Assembly (NCBI GenBank): GCA_002748425.1
Contig: PDSJ01000021.1
Location: 55,467-119,466 of the forward strand
Direction of reading: 5' to 3'
Length of the DNA stretch: 64,000 nt
DNA from: a candidate division KSB3 bacterium
GTDB taxonomy: Bacteria > Moduliflexota > Moduliflexia > Moduliflexales > Moduliflexaceae
Part shown: positions 52,389 to 60,811 of the stretch, one piece after another
Layout of the letters: every line of letters starts with the position of its first letter
Numbering within the stretch: position 1 is the stretch's first letter
The notes under the pieces: generated by a model
Databases searched by the model: none
What the model was told of the DNA's origin: nothing
The model's input: the letters and a program-made list of their open reading frames with translations, nothing else
Translations under genes and position numbers: made by a program

Positions 52389-53120
52389 TCAGTTCAGCTT
52401 ATTCGCGCCAGTCTCGGCAACATGTGTGTTGGCCCGCAGCAGCGAGTCAAAGGTTCCGGCATCGGTCCACCAGCCTTCAAGTATCGAATAGCGCATCTCT
52501 CCGCGCTCGATATATGCATTATTGACATCCGTAATCTCCAGCTCACCGCGTCCCGAAGGTTTAAGGGTATCGATGATCTTGAATACGTCATTGTCGTACA
52601 TGTACACGCCGATGACCGCGTATTGCGATTTGGGCTGCTCCGGTTTCTCTTCAATCTGTACAATTTTTTCTCCGGCCAGTTCCGGGACACCGAAACGGTG
52701 AGGGTCCGGGACTTCTTTCAAGAGAATCTGAGCACCTTTGGGATGCTCCTGAAACGTGGACACGGCCTTGCAAATATTATTTTCAATGATATTATCTCCC
52801 AAGACAACGCAAATAGGGGCGTTGTCGGCAAAATGACGCGCGAGTCCCAGCGCCTCAGCGATACCGCCGTTGCCTTCCTGGTAGGTATAGTTGAGGTGTT
52901 TCAAGCCGAATTTTTTGCCGTTGCCCAGCAAGCGCAAAAAATCACCGGCATTTTTCCCGCCGGTCACTACCATAATATCCTCAATTCCAGCATTGACTAA
53001 TAGCTGAATCGGATAATAAATCATCGGCTTGTCATAGACCGGTAATAAGTGTTTATTCGTGACTTTTGTGAGCGGATCTAAACGCGTTCCCAGTCCGCCA
53101 GCCAATACAATTCCCTTCAT
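52389..53120 (-). CDS. rmlA: Glucose-1-phosphate thymidylyltransferase-like nucleotidyltransferase
   Basis: 243 residues. The nucleotide-binding start IVLAGGLGTRLDPLTKVTNKHLLPVYDKPMIYYPI and LGDNIIENNI are RmlA-type. At 243 residues it is shorter than classical RmlA (about 290), lacking the C-terminal allosteric helices, as in the short group. It activates glucose-1-phosphate (or another sugar-1-phosphate) with dTTP or UTP as first step of nucleotide-sugar synthesis. It is in a run with an RmlC-like epimerase, an SDR epimerase and a glycosyltransferase. No rmlB or rmlD is seen. No ribosome site is clear. Confidence 0.85.
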   Translation of the reverse strand: MKGIVLAGGLGTRLDPLTKVTNKHLLPVYDKPMIYYPIQLLVNAGIEDIMVVTGGKNAGDFLRLLGNGKKFGLKHLNYTYQEGNGGIAEALGLARHFADNAPICVVLGDNIIENNICKAVSTFQEHPKGAQILLKEVPDPHRFGVPELAGEKIVQIEEKPEQPKSQYAVIGVYMYDNDVFKIIDTLKPSGRGELEITDVNNAYIERGEMRYSILEGWWTDAGTFDSLLRANTHVAETGANKLN

Positions 53121-53216
53121 TGTTCAGTTTGTCAGTACTCAGTATGACACACAGCTCTGATCTTCAGTCAGCCGAATTCGCCGGATTTTGAAGATTACAG
53201 ACTGTTCATGGGAAAG

Positions 53217-53684
53217 TTATCCGTCGTTTCTCGCCCAGTCATACGGAATGTCATTTTTGTGTGGATGGACACGAAACTCGTCCGGCTCTTCATAATTGTA
53301 GAGTTCCGTCGGAATATTAATCACGATCGCTTCATAGTCACTGACAGCTTTAAAACCGTGAAACACAAAAGGAGGAATCGTGATCAGCAACGGATGATGC
53401 TCGCCAAAAAAGAATTCGTTCACAACACCGCAGGTCGCTGAATCTTCGCGACTATCATATAGCACCAGCTTCATCATCCCACGCACAACCGCCATGTTAT
53501 CGGTTTGTTGTTTGTGGTAATGCCACCCCTTGACAACACCGGGATACGCCGTTGTCATATACACCTGTCCGAAGCGCTGAAAGTGCTCGTCATCGCTTCG
53601 GAGAATTTCCATCAACCGTCCGCGTTCATCCGGGATGACAGCTAAGCGTTTCAGTTGTACACCGACAATCCGTGTTTCATTCAT
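53217..53684 (-). CDS. RmlC-like dTDP-sugar epimerase family protein (cupin)
   Basis: 155 residues, compared with about 180 for RmlC. The core VIPDERGRLMEILRSDDEHFQRFGQVYMTTAYPGVVKGWHYHKQQTDN resembles dTDP-4-dehydrorhamnose 3,5-epimerases, but the usual GLHYQ is WHYHK and the length is short, so it is a divergent member. It may epimerise a dTDP-4-keto sugar or act only in a related cupin role. GGAGGAGG before its ATG lies inside the end of the upstream SDR gene, implying coupling. Confidence 0.78.
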   Translation of the reverse strand: MNETRIVGVQLKRLAVIPDERGRLMEILRSDDEHFQRFGQVYMTTAYPGVVKGWHYHKQQTDNMAVVRGMMKLVLYDSREDSATCGVVNEFFFGEHHPLLITIPPFVFHGFKAVSDYEAIVINIPTELYNYEEPDEFRVHPHKNDIPYDWARNDG

Positions 53685-53687
53685 CTG

Positions 53688-54659
53688 TTATACCTCCTCC
53701 TGCGCACGGACCCATGTGATCACATCATCCAACGTGGTGTCAAGCCGGGTTTCAGGCACAAAACCAGTCACACTCCGGAGTTTCGACACGTTCGGCATAC
53801 GGCGCAGCATATCTTCAAAACCTTCGCCATAAGCTTTATCATAAGGAATACGTACGATTTCGGATTGACTGTCCGTCATGCTTCTGACTTTTTGCGCCAG
53901 ATTTTCGATGCTGATACGTTCCGTGCTGCCGATATTAAAAATTTCTCCTATAGCCTGCTCACTTTCAAGCAGGAGTTTCAACGCGTGAACAACATCTTTG
54001 ACATTGGTAAAGCACCGGGTCTGCCCGCCGCTTCCATAAACCGGAATCGGCTCGTTGCGGAGGGCCGCCCGCACAAAGCGAGGGACAACCATCCCATAGC
54101 GTCCAGTTTGGCGTGGCCCAATCGTATTAAATAATCGCACCACCACGATCGGCAAATTACGCTCTTTCCAGTAGGCCAGCGCCAGAAATTCATCGATCGC
54201 TTTCGAGCAGGCATAACTCCAGCGTCCTTTAGTGGTCGCGCCCATAACGAGATCGTCGTCTTCTGAAAAAGATTCGTTCTGGCTTTTACCATAGACCTCC
54301 GACGTCGATGCGATCAAGACTTTTTTCTTCTTGAGATTCGCATATTGCAACACAAGCTCGGTCCCGTAAATATTGGTTTCGATTGTGTTGACCGGGCTTT
54401 CGACGATCAATTGAACTCCGACTGCAGCAGCAAGATGCACGATTACATCGCATTTGTCGATCAGTTCCCGCAAAAGCTGCTGATTGGTGATCGTATCTAA
54501 AAAATAGTGGAAGCGGGGATTCGGCTTTAGATGCTCGATATTCTCGATACTTCCGGTTGATAAGTCATCGATCACAAAGACCTCGTGCTGCTCGGAGAGA
54601 TAAAGTTCTACAAGATGCGATCCAATAAAACCGGCTCCTCCGGTGATCAGTATTTTCAT
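53688..54659 (-). CDS. NAD-dependent sugar epimerase/dehydratase (SDR)
   Basis: 323 residues. An extended SDR with TGGAGFIGSHL, ASTSEVYGKS and catalytic YACSK (YxxxK). ASTSEVYG and RLFNTIGPRQTGRYGMVVPRF resemble the UDP-glucuronate decarboxylase/UDP-glucose epimerase branch. It converts a nucleotide sugar in the cytoplasm. The start has AGGAG ten bases upstream. It overlaps the ribosome site of the RmlC-like gene downstream and follows the glycosyltransferase gene by 20 bases. The exact reaction cannot be fixed by sequence reading. Confidence 0.87.
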   Translation of the reverse strand: MKILITGGAGFIGSHLVELYLSEQHEVFVIDDLSTGSIENIEHLKPNPRFHYFLDTITNQQLLRELIDKCDVIVHLAAAVGVQLIVESPVNTIETNIYGTELVLQYANLKKKKVLIASTSEVYGKSQNESFSEDDDLVMGATTKGRWSYACSKAIDEFLALAYWKERNLPIVVVRLFNTIGPRQTGRYGMVVPRFVRAALRNEPIPVYGSGGQTRCFTNVKDVVHALKLLLESEQAIGEIFNIGSTERISIENLAQKVRSMTDSQSEIVRIPYDKAYGEGFEDMLRRMPNVSKLRSVTGFVPETRLDTTLDDVITWVRAQEEV

Positions 54660-54679
54660 AATGTTCAGACTCCTGTAAG

Positions 54680-55873
54680 TCAGCGGTGTGTGCTGCTCGA
54701 AAGAGTGTTCGCTATGTATTGATAGACCTGATCGGTCTTTTCCAGATAAATCTCATAGCTGTATTTTTCCTCGCTGAGCTGCAAGGCGCGTTCAACAAGC
54801 TTTTCTCCCAGCTCAGGATGCTCTATCAGCCTTACTATCCCGGCGGCAAATGCCTCGGCAGTATTGTCGGTCAACACGGCGACCCCGCTATTGAGGACTT
54901 GTGTATGAGTCAGGATCTTGGTTGCCACAATCGGCTTACCGGATTTGAGATACGAATAAATTTTCAAAGGAGTGTTTTTGCCGTCTTTCCGAGGTGAGAC
55001 TAAAATATCTGCTAACGCAGTGTATAAAGGCATATCTTCGACCGGCTGCTGCCCCAAAAAACTGGTAAATCTTTCAATACCCAGCGCGCGTGCCCGTTCT
55101 TTCAACTGCTCAATCTGCTCCCTATGCCCGCCGACAAGCACATAGCGCACGTTCTCATACTGTGTTGAAACATGTTTAGCGCTTTCCAGCAGTAAGTCCA
55201 AACCTTGATACGCTTCCATGGTTCCGGTATAGACGACGACCTTTTCATCCAGCAGATGAAGCTGTTGCCTGACTTGTCGAAGCTCTTCGCTGGTCACGAC
55301 ACGCGTCGAATCCGTCACCGGCACGTTCTCAATGACCAGGAAAGGATGGTTGCGATGCAATTTCTCTACCCGTTCACCGAGATAGGGGCAGATGACGATT
55401 GTTTTACTCGAGTGTTTCAGTACCCAGCGCTCCATCAACTCACCAAATTGGAACAGGCGTTTCGATCGGCTGATCCCGAAATTACTCATCTGTTCCGGCA
55501 GGCTGGAGTGCATGTCGTAAACATGCGGATAACCGAAAAATTTTCTCAGCACGGCCCCGACAATGACAGCTTCCTCATGAGTATGTACGCAGTCATAGTG
55601 ACCGCGGAGCATCTTCCAGAACGCCTGGATGAACAACGGGATATCAAGAAAAATTTTGGCAAAAGACGGCCCTATTTTGATTGTATTGATAAAGGGGAGT
55701 TTCAAGGAACGATGAATCGTCACATTCTCGATATCGACATTCTCTCCGATCGGATACGTGATCAAATCGACCTCATGTCCTAATTTTGAGAGGGCTTGCA
55801 GACGATGGAATTCGCTGAAGGGCGTTCCTCTCGGTTGAAAAAAAGGCTCCGGAGCAATCATTAAAATTCTCAT
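54680..55873 (-). CDS. Family 4 glycosyltransferase (GT-B)
   Basis: 397 residues. N-terminal segment MRILMIAPEPFFQPRGTPFSEFHRLQALSKLGHEVDLITYP has the donor-binding start of GT4, with VYTGTMEAYQGLDLLLESAKH and the C-terminal DILVSPRKDGKNTPLKIYSYLKSGKPIVAT, the EX7E-like region (here with K in the N-terminal position). It transfers a sugar from a nucleotide donor onto a polysaccharide or lipid acceptor. AGGAGA precedes the ATG at good spacing. It heads the minus-strand nucleotide-sugar cluster and has a promoter candidate upstream. Acceptor unknown. Confidence 0.88.
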   Translation of the reverse strand: MRILMIAPEPFFQPRGTPFSEFHRLQALSKLGHEVDLITYPIGENVDIENVTIHRSLKLPFINTIKIGPSFAKIFLDIPLFIQAFWKMLRGHYDCVHTHEEAVIVGAVLRKFFGYPHVYDMHSSLPEQMSNFGISRSKRLFQFGELMERWVLKHSSKTIVICPYLGERVEKLHRNHPFLVIENVPVTDSTRVVTSEELRQVRQQLHLLDEKVVVYTGTMEAYQGLDLLLESAKHVSTQYENVRYVLVGGHREQIEQLKERARALGIERFTSFLGQQPVEDMPLYTALADILVSPRKDGKNTPLKIYSYLKSGKPIVATKILTHTQVLNSGVAVLTDNTAEAFAAGIVRLIEHPELGEKLVERALQLSEEKYSYEIYLEKTDQVYQYIANTLSSSTHR

Positions 55874-55921
55874 GGCATTTCTCCTGAAACGCTGACAAAC
55901 AGCATCTGCTTCAACAGGATC

Positions 55922-55951
55922 TTAGTAGTGTGAACAGGGAAAAACTGTCAA
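55922..55951 (-). promoter_or_regulatory. Putative promoter of glycosyltransferase cluster
   Basis: On the minus strand TTGACA (complement of 55946-55951), an 18-base spacer and TACTAA (complement of 55922-55927) lie about 50 bases upstream of the glycosyltransferase start. The -35 is perfect, the -10 weak (3/6). Confidence 0.4.
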
Positions 55952-56025
55952 GGAAAAGGTCGGGAGAAGGCAATGCAGAGCATCGTATGAGCAAAGCAGG
56001 GTTTATGAAACCTTTCTTTACGTCG

Positions 56026-57288
56026 TCAGTTGTCGTCCTCCAGCGGCATACGCAGCAACGTAAAAGGCTCAGGCTCCTGCTCTACTGCGACTGTGATCAC
56101 GGCTCCGCCTCCATGAGCAACCTGTATCGGCTCTCCGTCCGGATCAAACATCTCTCGAATCTCCTGACAGAAACTGTCTGCAGGGCTGATAAATTCAATC
56201 ATATCTCCGACCTGGAAACGGTTTTTAACTTCGACCTCGGCCCGACCGCTTTTCGGATCATAGCTTGTAACACGACCAGCAAACTTATAGCGGGAGTACA
56301 ACGAGTAGCCGTGCTCGTAATTCTGGCGCGATTCTTCCCGCGCATCGATCAAAAAACCGGTAGTATAGCCGCGACTGGCTGTAGCATAGACATCATTCAG
56401 GACCTCCGGATCAAAAGCCTCCCCTGCCTCGATACGATCCAGAGCACGACGATAGGCTCGTCCAATGTTGGCAAGGTAATAGACCGATTTAGTACGCCCT
56501 TCGATTTTAAAACTCTCAACACCCGCGTCCGTAAGCTCCTGAAGAAGCGTGACAGCACACAAATCCTTTGAATTCATGATATAGGTCCCGTGCTGATCTT
56601 CTTCAATCGGGAAATACTTGCCCGGTCGGTTGCGCTCTTCGAGCACGACGTCTGCTGCGCCTTCGCAGAGCCTATATTCCCAGCGGCAGCTATTGGTGCA
56701 GACGCCCAGATTGGCGTCGCGATGGCTGCTCATATAGCTGGACAGCAGGCAGCGTCCTGAATAGGAAATACACATCGCCCCATGTACAAACACTTCAAGA
56801 TCGATATCAGGAACCTGTTCGTGAATGCCGCGAATCTCCCTGATCGAAAGTTCTCGCGGCAGAATGACTCGCTGGATACCCTGATTTTTCCAAAATTGTA
56901 CTGCTGCCCAGTTCATGGTATTCGATTGGGTCGACAGGTGAATTTCCAGATCCGGAAACTCCTGGCGGGCAAACATGATCAGACCAGGATCCGACATGAT
57001 CACTGCATCCGGTTCCAGGCGCATCAATGAACCTAAGGCTTGCAGCGACGGCTCAACACGATTATTATGCGCAAAGATATTCAAGGTCAGATAGACCTTC
57101 ACGCCGCGTTCGTGAGCATAGTCGATTCCTTCTGCCAGTTGTTCTTCGCGAAAGCTGTTGGTTCTGGCCCGCAGCGAAAATTTCGGCATTCCCGCATACA
57201 CAGCGTTTGCACCGTAGGCGCAGGCAAATTTCAGTTTGTCAAGTGTTCCCGCCGGCATGACGAGTTCTGTGCGTGAGTTCAAATTCAT
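56026..57288 (-). CDS. trhP: Peptidase U32 family protein, TrhP (YegQ)-like tRNA hydroxylation enzyme
   Basis: 420 residues. [39 protein letters not shown] is the signature N-terminus of the YegQ/TrhP branch. The U32 core has [18 protein letters not shown] and [11 protein letters not shown], cysteines that in this family bind an iron-sulfur cluster, and a C-terminal beta domain begins [15 protein letters not shown]. TrhP hydroxylates uridine 34 in tRNAs using prephenate. Its ATG overlaps the ftsH stop (ATGA), so the two are coupled. The old name collagenase is misleading. Confidence 0.88.
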   Translation of the reverse strand: MNLNSRTELVMPAGTLDKLKFACAYGANAVYAGMPKFSLRARTNSFREEQLAEGIDYAHERGVKVYLTLNIFAHNNRVEPSLQALGSLMRLEPDAVIMSDPGLIMFARQEFPDLEIHLSTQSNTMNWAAVQFWKNQGIQRVILPRELSIREIRGIHEQVPDIDLEVFVHGAMCISYSGRCLLSSYMSSHRDANLGVCTNSCRWEYRLCEGAADVVLEERNRPGKYFPIEEDQHGTYIMNSKDLCAVTLLQELTDAGVESFKIEGRTKSVYYLANIGRAYRRALDRIEAGEAFDPEVLNDVYATASRGYTTGFLIDAREESRQNYEHGYSLYSRYKFAGRVTSYDPKSGRAEVEVKNRFQVGDMIEFISPADSFCQEIREMFDPDGEPIQVAHGGGAVITVAVEQEPEPFTLLRMPLEDDN

Positions 57289-59195
57289 TCCAGCTGTTCC
57301 TCGTCCTTGTCCTTTCCCATAATTTTGCGCAGCTCGCTGCCTTCGACCACCTCTTTTTCCATCAGCAGCTGAGACAATTCTTCCAAAAGCCAGTGGTTCT
57401 CCTGCAGAATTTTCCGAACCCGCTTATGGGCACTATCGAGGATCCGGGCCACTTCTTCATCGATCTCTCTGGCTTTTTCCTCACTATAATCGCGTGCGCT
57501 CGAGGGCATCGGCGCATCCATAAAGGCGGAACGGCGTTCCTTTTCAAAAGTGCGCAACCCCAGCTTTTCACTCATCCCGTACTCTGTGACCATGCTGATG
57601 GCAATATCGGTAGCCCGCTGCAAATCGTTTTGTGCGCCGGTCGAAACGTCCTGAAAAAGAATTTCTTCAGCCACCCGGCCTCCGAACAAGACGCAGAGCT
57701 TATCTTCCAGTTCAGCGCGGGTCATCAAATAGCGATCGTCTGTCGGAAGCTGCTGTGTATAGCCCAGCGCCGCAATTCCACGCGGAATGATCGAAACTTT
57801 ATGCACCGGGTCTCCGGTGGGAACACTTTCGGCGACAATTGCATGACCAGCCTCATGGTAGGCGACAATGGATTTTTCTCTAGCGCTGATAACACGGTTT
57901 TTCTTCTGCAATCCGCCGACAATTCGATCGATCGATTCGTCCAGCTCACTCATACCAACGCTGTCCTTATTATAACGGGCTGCCAAAAGGGCGGCTTCGT
58001 TGATCAGGTTCGCCAGATCAGCGCCGACAAATCCCGGCGTGCGGGCAGCTAATGTATCCAAATCAACATCGTCCGAAAGTTTGACCTCACGGGTATGGAC
58101 AAGAAGAATCGCTTTACGTCCTTTGACATCGGGCCGATCAACGGCAACCTGCCGATCAAAACGTCCTGGACGCAACAGAGCCGGATCCAGAATTTCGGGA
58201 CGGTTCGTCGCTGCCATGATAATCACACCGGTATTGGGCGCAAAACCGTCCATTTCGACCAGAAGCTGGTTCAAGGTCTGTTCCCGTTCGTCGTGTCCGC
58301 CCATCGGATTGATCCCCCTGGCCTTCCCAAGAGCATCCAGTTCATCGATAAACACAATACAGGGCGCATGCTCTGTGGCCTGCTTGAAAAGATCCCGCAC
58401 GCGCGAGGCGCCGACTCCGACGAACATTTCGACAAAGTCAGATCCGCTCATACTGAAAAACGGGACTTTTGCTTCACCAGCCACTGCACGGGCCAGCAGA
58501 GTTTTCCCAGTGCCTGGCGCACCGACCAGCAGAACCCCCTTGGGAATCTTTCCTCCCAAACGCTGAAATTTTTCCGAGGACTTCAGGAACTCCACGACTT
58601 CCTGCAACTCCTCCTTTGCTTCATCAATACCGGCAACATCATCGAACGTGACCCTGGTTTCATCTTCCGCCATGACTCGCGCTTTACTCTTTCCAAAAGA
58701 CATCATTGCCCCGCCAGGCCCCATACGCTTGATCATCCATTGCCAGATAAAAAAGAAAAATATCAACGGCACAACCCACGAGAGCAGCGCTCCGATCAGA
58801 CGATTTTCATACTTGCCGGAATAATCGATGCCCTTGAGATCCAATTGCGAGACCAGGTCCGGATCTTCAACCCGTATGGCGCTGAAGGGACTGCCGTCCT
58901 TGAGAACACCCTGAATGAGCTGCGGGCTGATATTGACATATTTAACCCCATCTTCGGACAATTTCCGCTTGAAATCACCATAAGAAATGTCCCGAACCGT
59001 TCCGGCCAGAAACAATTGCTGGAGAAAAGACAGCGCGAGGAAGACAAGAATAACATACCAAATTGTAAAATGGGTCCGCCTCGGGATTTTGCGCTTCTTT
59101 CGTTGGCCGTTTTTGGGAGAAATGTCTAGGTGTTTAAAAAGCCAGTCTTTCATTTGATTAAAATTATTTTGTCTCTTTGACTGTCGTCCTGCCAT
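57285..59195 (-). CDS. ftsH: ATP-dependent zinc metalloprotease FtsH
   Basis: About 636 residues from the ATG at 59195, which has GGAGG nine bases upstream; the ORF-track start at 59267 is 24 residues earlier without support. Two membrane helices (about 45-62 and 135-155 of this start) surround a periplasmic segment. AAA+ domain with Walker [31 protein letters not shown], and zinc motif HEAGH. FtsH degrades membrane and unstable cytoplasmic proteins. It is the first gene of an overlapping pair with trhP and has a strong promoter candidate upstream. Confidence 0.97.
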   Translation of the reverse strand: MAGRQSKRQNNFNQMKDWLFKHLDISPKNGQRKKRKIPRRTHFTIWYVILVFLALSFLQQLFLAGTVRDISYGDFKRKLSEDGVKYVNISPQLIQGVLKDGSPFSAIRVEDPDLVSQLDLKGIDYSGKYENRLIGALLSWVVPLIFFFFIWQWMIKRMGPGGAMMSFGKSKARVMAEDETRVTFDDVAGIDEAKEELQEVVEFLKSSEKFQRLGGKIPKGVLLVGAPGTGKTLLARAVAGEAKVPFFSMSGSDFVEMFVGVGASRVRDLFKQATEHAPCIVFIDELDALGKARGINPMGGHDEREQTLNQLLVEMDGFAPNTGVIIMAATNRPEILDPALLRPGRFDRQVAVDRPDVKGRKAILLVHTREVKLSDDVDLDTLAARTPGFVGADLANLINEAALLAARYNKDSVGMSELDESIDRIVGGLQKKNRVISAREKSIVAYHEAGHAIVAESVPTGDPVHKVSIIPRGIAALGYTQQLPTDDRYLMTRAELEDKLCVLFGGRVAEEILFQDVSTGAQNDLQRATDIAISMVTEYGMSEKLGLRTFEKERRSAFMDAPMPSSARDYSEEKAREIDEEVARILDSAHKRVRKILQENHWLLEELSQLLMEKEVVEGSELRKIMGKDKDEEQLE

Positions 59196-59267
59196 GCCGT
59201 GCTGCCTCCATTTGATGGAAATACCTGCGCGTATGTTGAGATCCTGAAAGATCTGTGTTTGGTACAA

Positions 59268-59295
59268 AGTGTACCCGCCCCTCTCAGGGCGTCAA
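59268..59295 (-). promoter_or_regulatory. Putative ftsH promoter
   Basis: On the minus strand TTGACG (complement of 59290-59295) and TACACT (complement of 59268-59273) are 16 bases apart; matches 5/6 and 4/6. A short GGTAC/GTACC inverted repeat overlaps the -10. It lies about 73 bases before the chosen ftsH start. Confidence 0.55.
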
Positions 59296-59429
59296 GAAAA
59301 TTAGTCTTGTACAAAGCCGATACAATCTTCAGCGGCAGATTAAGCCTTCTTCGAGATCTGGCGTCAGATTGAAAACTCCTCCTTTATCAAGTCTATATTT
59401 TAGACAGACAGCTTCGGGGCGCAGTCTCC

Positions 59430-60782
59430 ATGCAGACACTGAAGATCCAAAACATCTTTTTCGTATGCACATCATTGCTTCGTGTGCGAACGCCTGTGAA
59501 ACATTTTTGCATATCCTGCCTGGCTTCTCTGCTGAAGTACTCGTGTCCATGGCTTCTTAAAGAGCTGTGGATTTACTATATTGTGGAACCTGTGCTTCTG
59601 GGAATCTTTCTGCTGACGGTACTTGCAGGAACCACCTTCTCGCCCTTATTTTCTCAAAAATCACTCAATGAAGCCACACTGCCCCCTGAACTGTTTCGAC
59701 CGAAAATTCTTACGGATTTTGAGCGTCGCTTTCCTGCTCCTGCAGGACTGGAAGCGCATATTGTCTTTTGGCGCATGGTCTTCAGCCGCTATACCAGCCG
59801 TCAGGCTCTGCTACACGACACGATCTATCCTCAAGTACTTTATGAGGTGGTGGATCGCGATCGACAACCAGGGATCCGGCGCACCGTAAGGAAATACAAA
59901 AATATTCTGTGGCAGCTCCATCAATGGGAGAGGACAAAGTCAAGTCGGGAACTCTCTGCTGAAGAAAAAAAGGTGTTTCGTTTGTTTGCAGGTATTACGG
60001 AAGACCATAAGTTCAGAAAGGCTGCATCATCTCGCCGCATGAGAGTTCAGATCGGCCAGCGCGACAATTTTATCAGGGCGATTGCTCTGTCCGGCCTGTA
60101 TCAGAAGCATTTTGAGGAGATCTTTCAGAGTTACTCGCTCCCGGTTGAGTTGACCCGGATTCCATTCGTTGAATCGTTTTTCAATCCTGACGCATATTCC
60201 TCAGCAGGAGCAGCCGGAATTTGGCAATTTATGCCGGCCACCGCCAGGATCTACGATCTTCAGGTCAATTCCAGAATCGACGAACGCTATGATGCCTTCA
60301 AAGCGGCAGATTCAGCGGCACGTCTTCTGAAGGCAAATTACGAGCTGCTCGGTTCGTGGCCTCTGGCCGTCACAGCCTACAATCATGGACCTTACGGGAT
60401 ACTGAAAGCGATAAGACTTCTTGACACCAAGGACCTTGGCGTCATCGTCAGAAAGTATCACGGCAAGAGCTTCGGCTTCTATTCCAGAAACTATTATGCA
60501 CAGTTCCTGGCAGCAGCCGGACTTATGCTGGATTATCAACGCTACTTCGGCTCGATCAAGGCGCTGCCGGGACTTCAATATGAAAGCGTCACTATAGAAC
60601 GACAGATTTTTCTCAACGATTTGCTCAGTGAACTGGCGATTCCAAAAGACGAATTGTTGATCCTGAACAAGAGCCTGAAGCGTTCAGTGCTCCAGTCGAG
60701 AATCCCCTTACCAAAACACTTTACACTGAAACTTCCTCTTGGGAAAAAAGCTCTTTTCCTCGCTCGATATTCAAATTTGTGA
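59430..60782 (+). CDS. SLT-type lytic transglycosylase (MltD-like, no LysM)
   Basis: 450 residues if started at the ATG at 59430, which has no ribosome site; the N-terminal 45 residues look non-conserved, and a GTG near codon 52 (VEPVLLGIFLLTVLAG) would give a signal-peptide-like start. The GH23-type domain lies in the second half: ELTRIPFVESFFNPDAYSSAGAAGIWQFMPATARIY (catalytic Glu in VES) and PLAVTAYNHGPYGILKAI. MltD homologues have LysM domains after it; only a short polar C-terminus is present here. It cleaves peptidoglycan in the periplasm. It is convergent with clpA. Confidence 0.87.
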   Translation: MQTLKIQNIFFVCTSLLRVRTPVKHFCISCLASLLKYSCPWLLKELWIYYIVEPVLLGIFLLTVLAGTTFSPLFSQKSLNEATLPPELFRPKILTDFERRFPAPAGLEAHIVFWRMVFSRYTSRQALLHDTIYPQVLYEVVDRDRQPGIRRTVRKYKNILWQLHQWERTKSSRELSAEEKKVFRLFAGITEDHKFRKAASSRRMRVQIGQRDNFIRAIALSGLYQKHFEEIFQSYSLPVELTRIPFVESFFNPDAYSSAGAAGIWQFMPATARIYDLQVNSRIDERYDAFKAADSAARLLKANYELLGSWPLAVTAYNHGPYGILKAIRLLDTKDLGVIVRKYHGKSFGFYSRNYYAQFLAAAGLMLDYQRYFGSIKALPGLQYESVTIERQIFLNDLLSELAIPKDELLILNKSLKRSVLQSRIPLPKHFTLKLPLGKKALFLARYSNL

Positions 60783-60811
60783 AAAAAAAGAACACATCTG
60801 CCGAATTCAGA

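Noticed and set aside
57273-58052. 259-codon plus-strand ORF
   Set aside because: Antisense shadow of the ftsH peptidase domain.
58095-59129. 344-codon plus-strand ORF
   Set aside because: Lies fully antisense to ftsH, whose motifs are intact; a common shadow in this codon usage.
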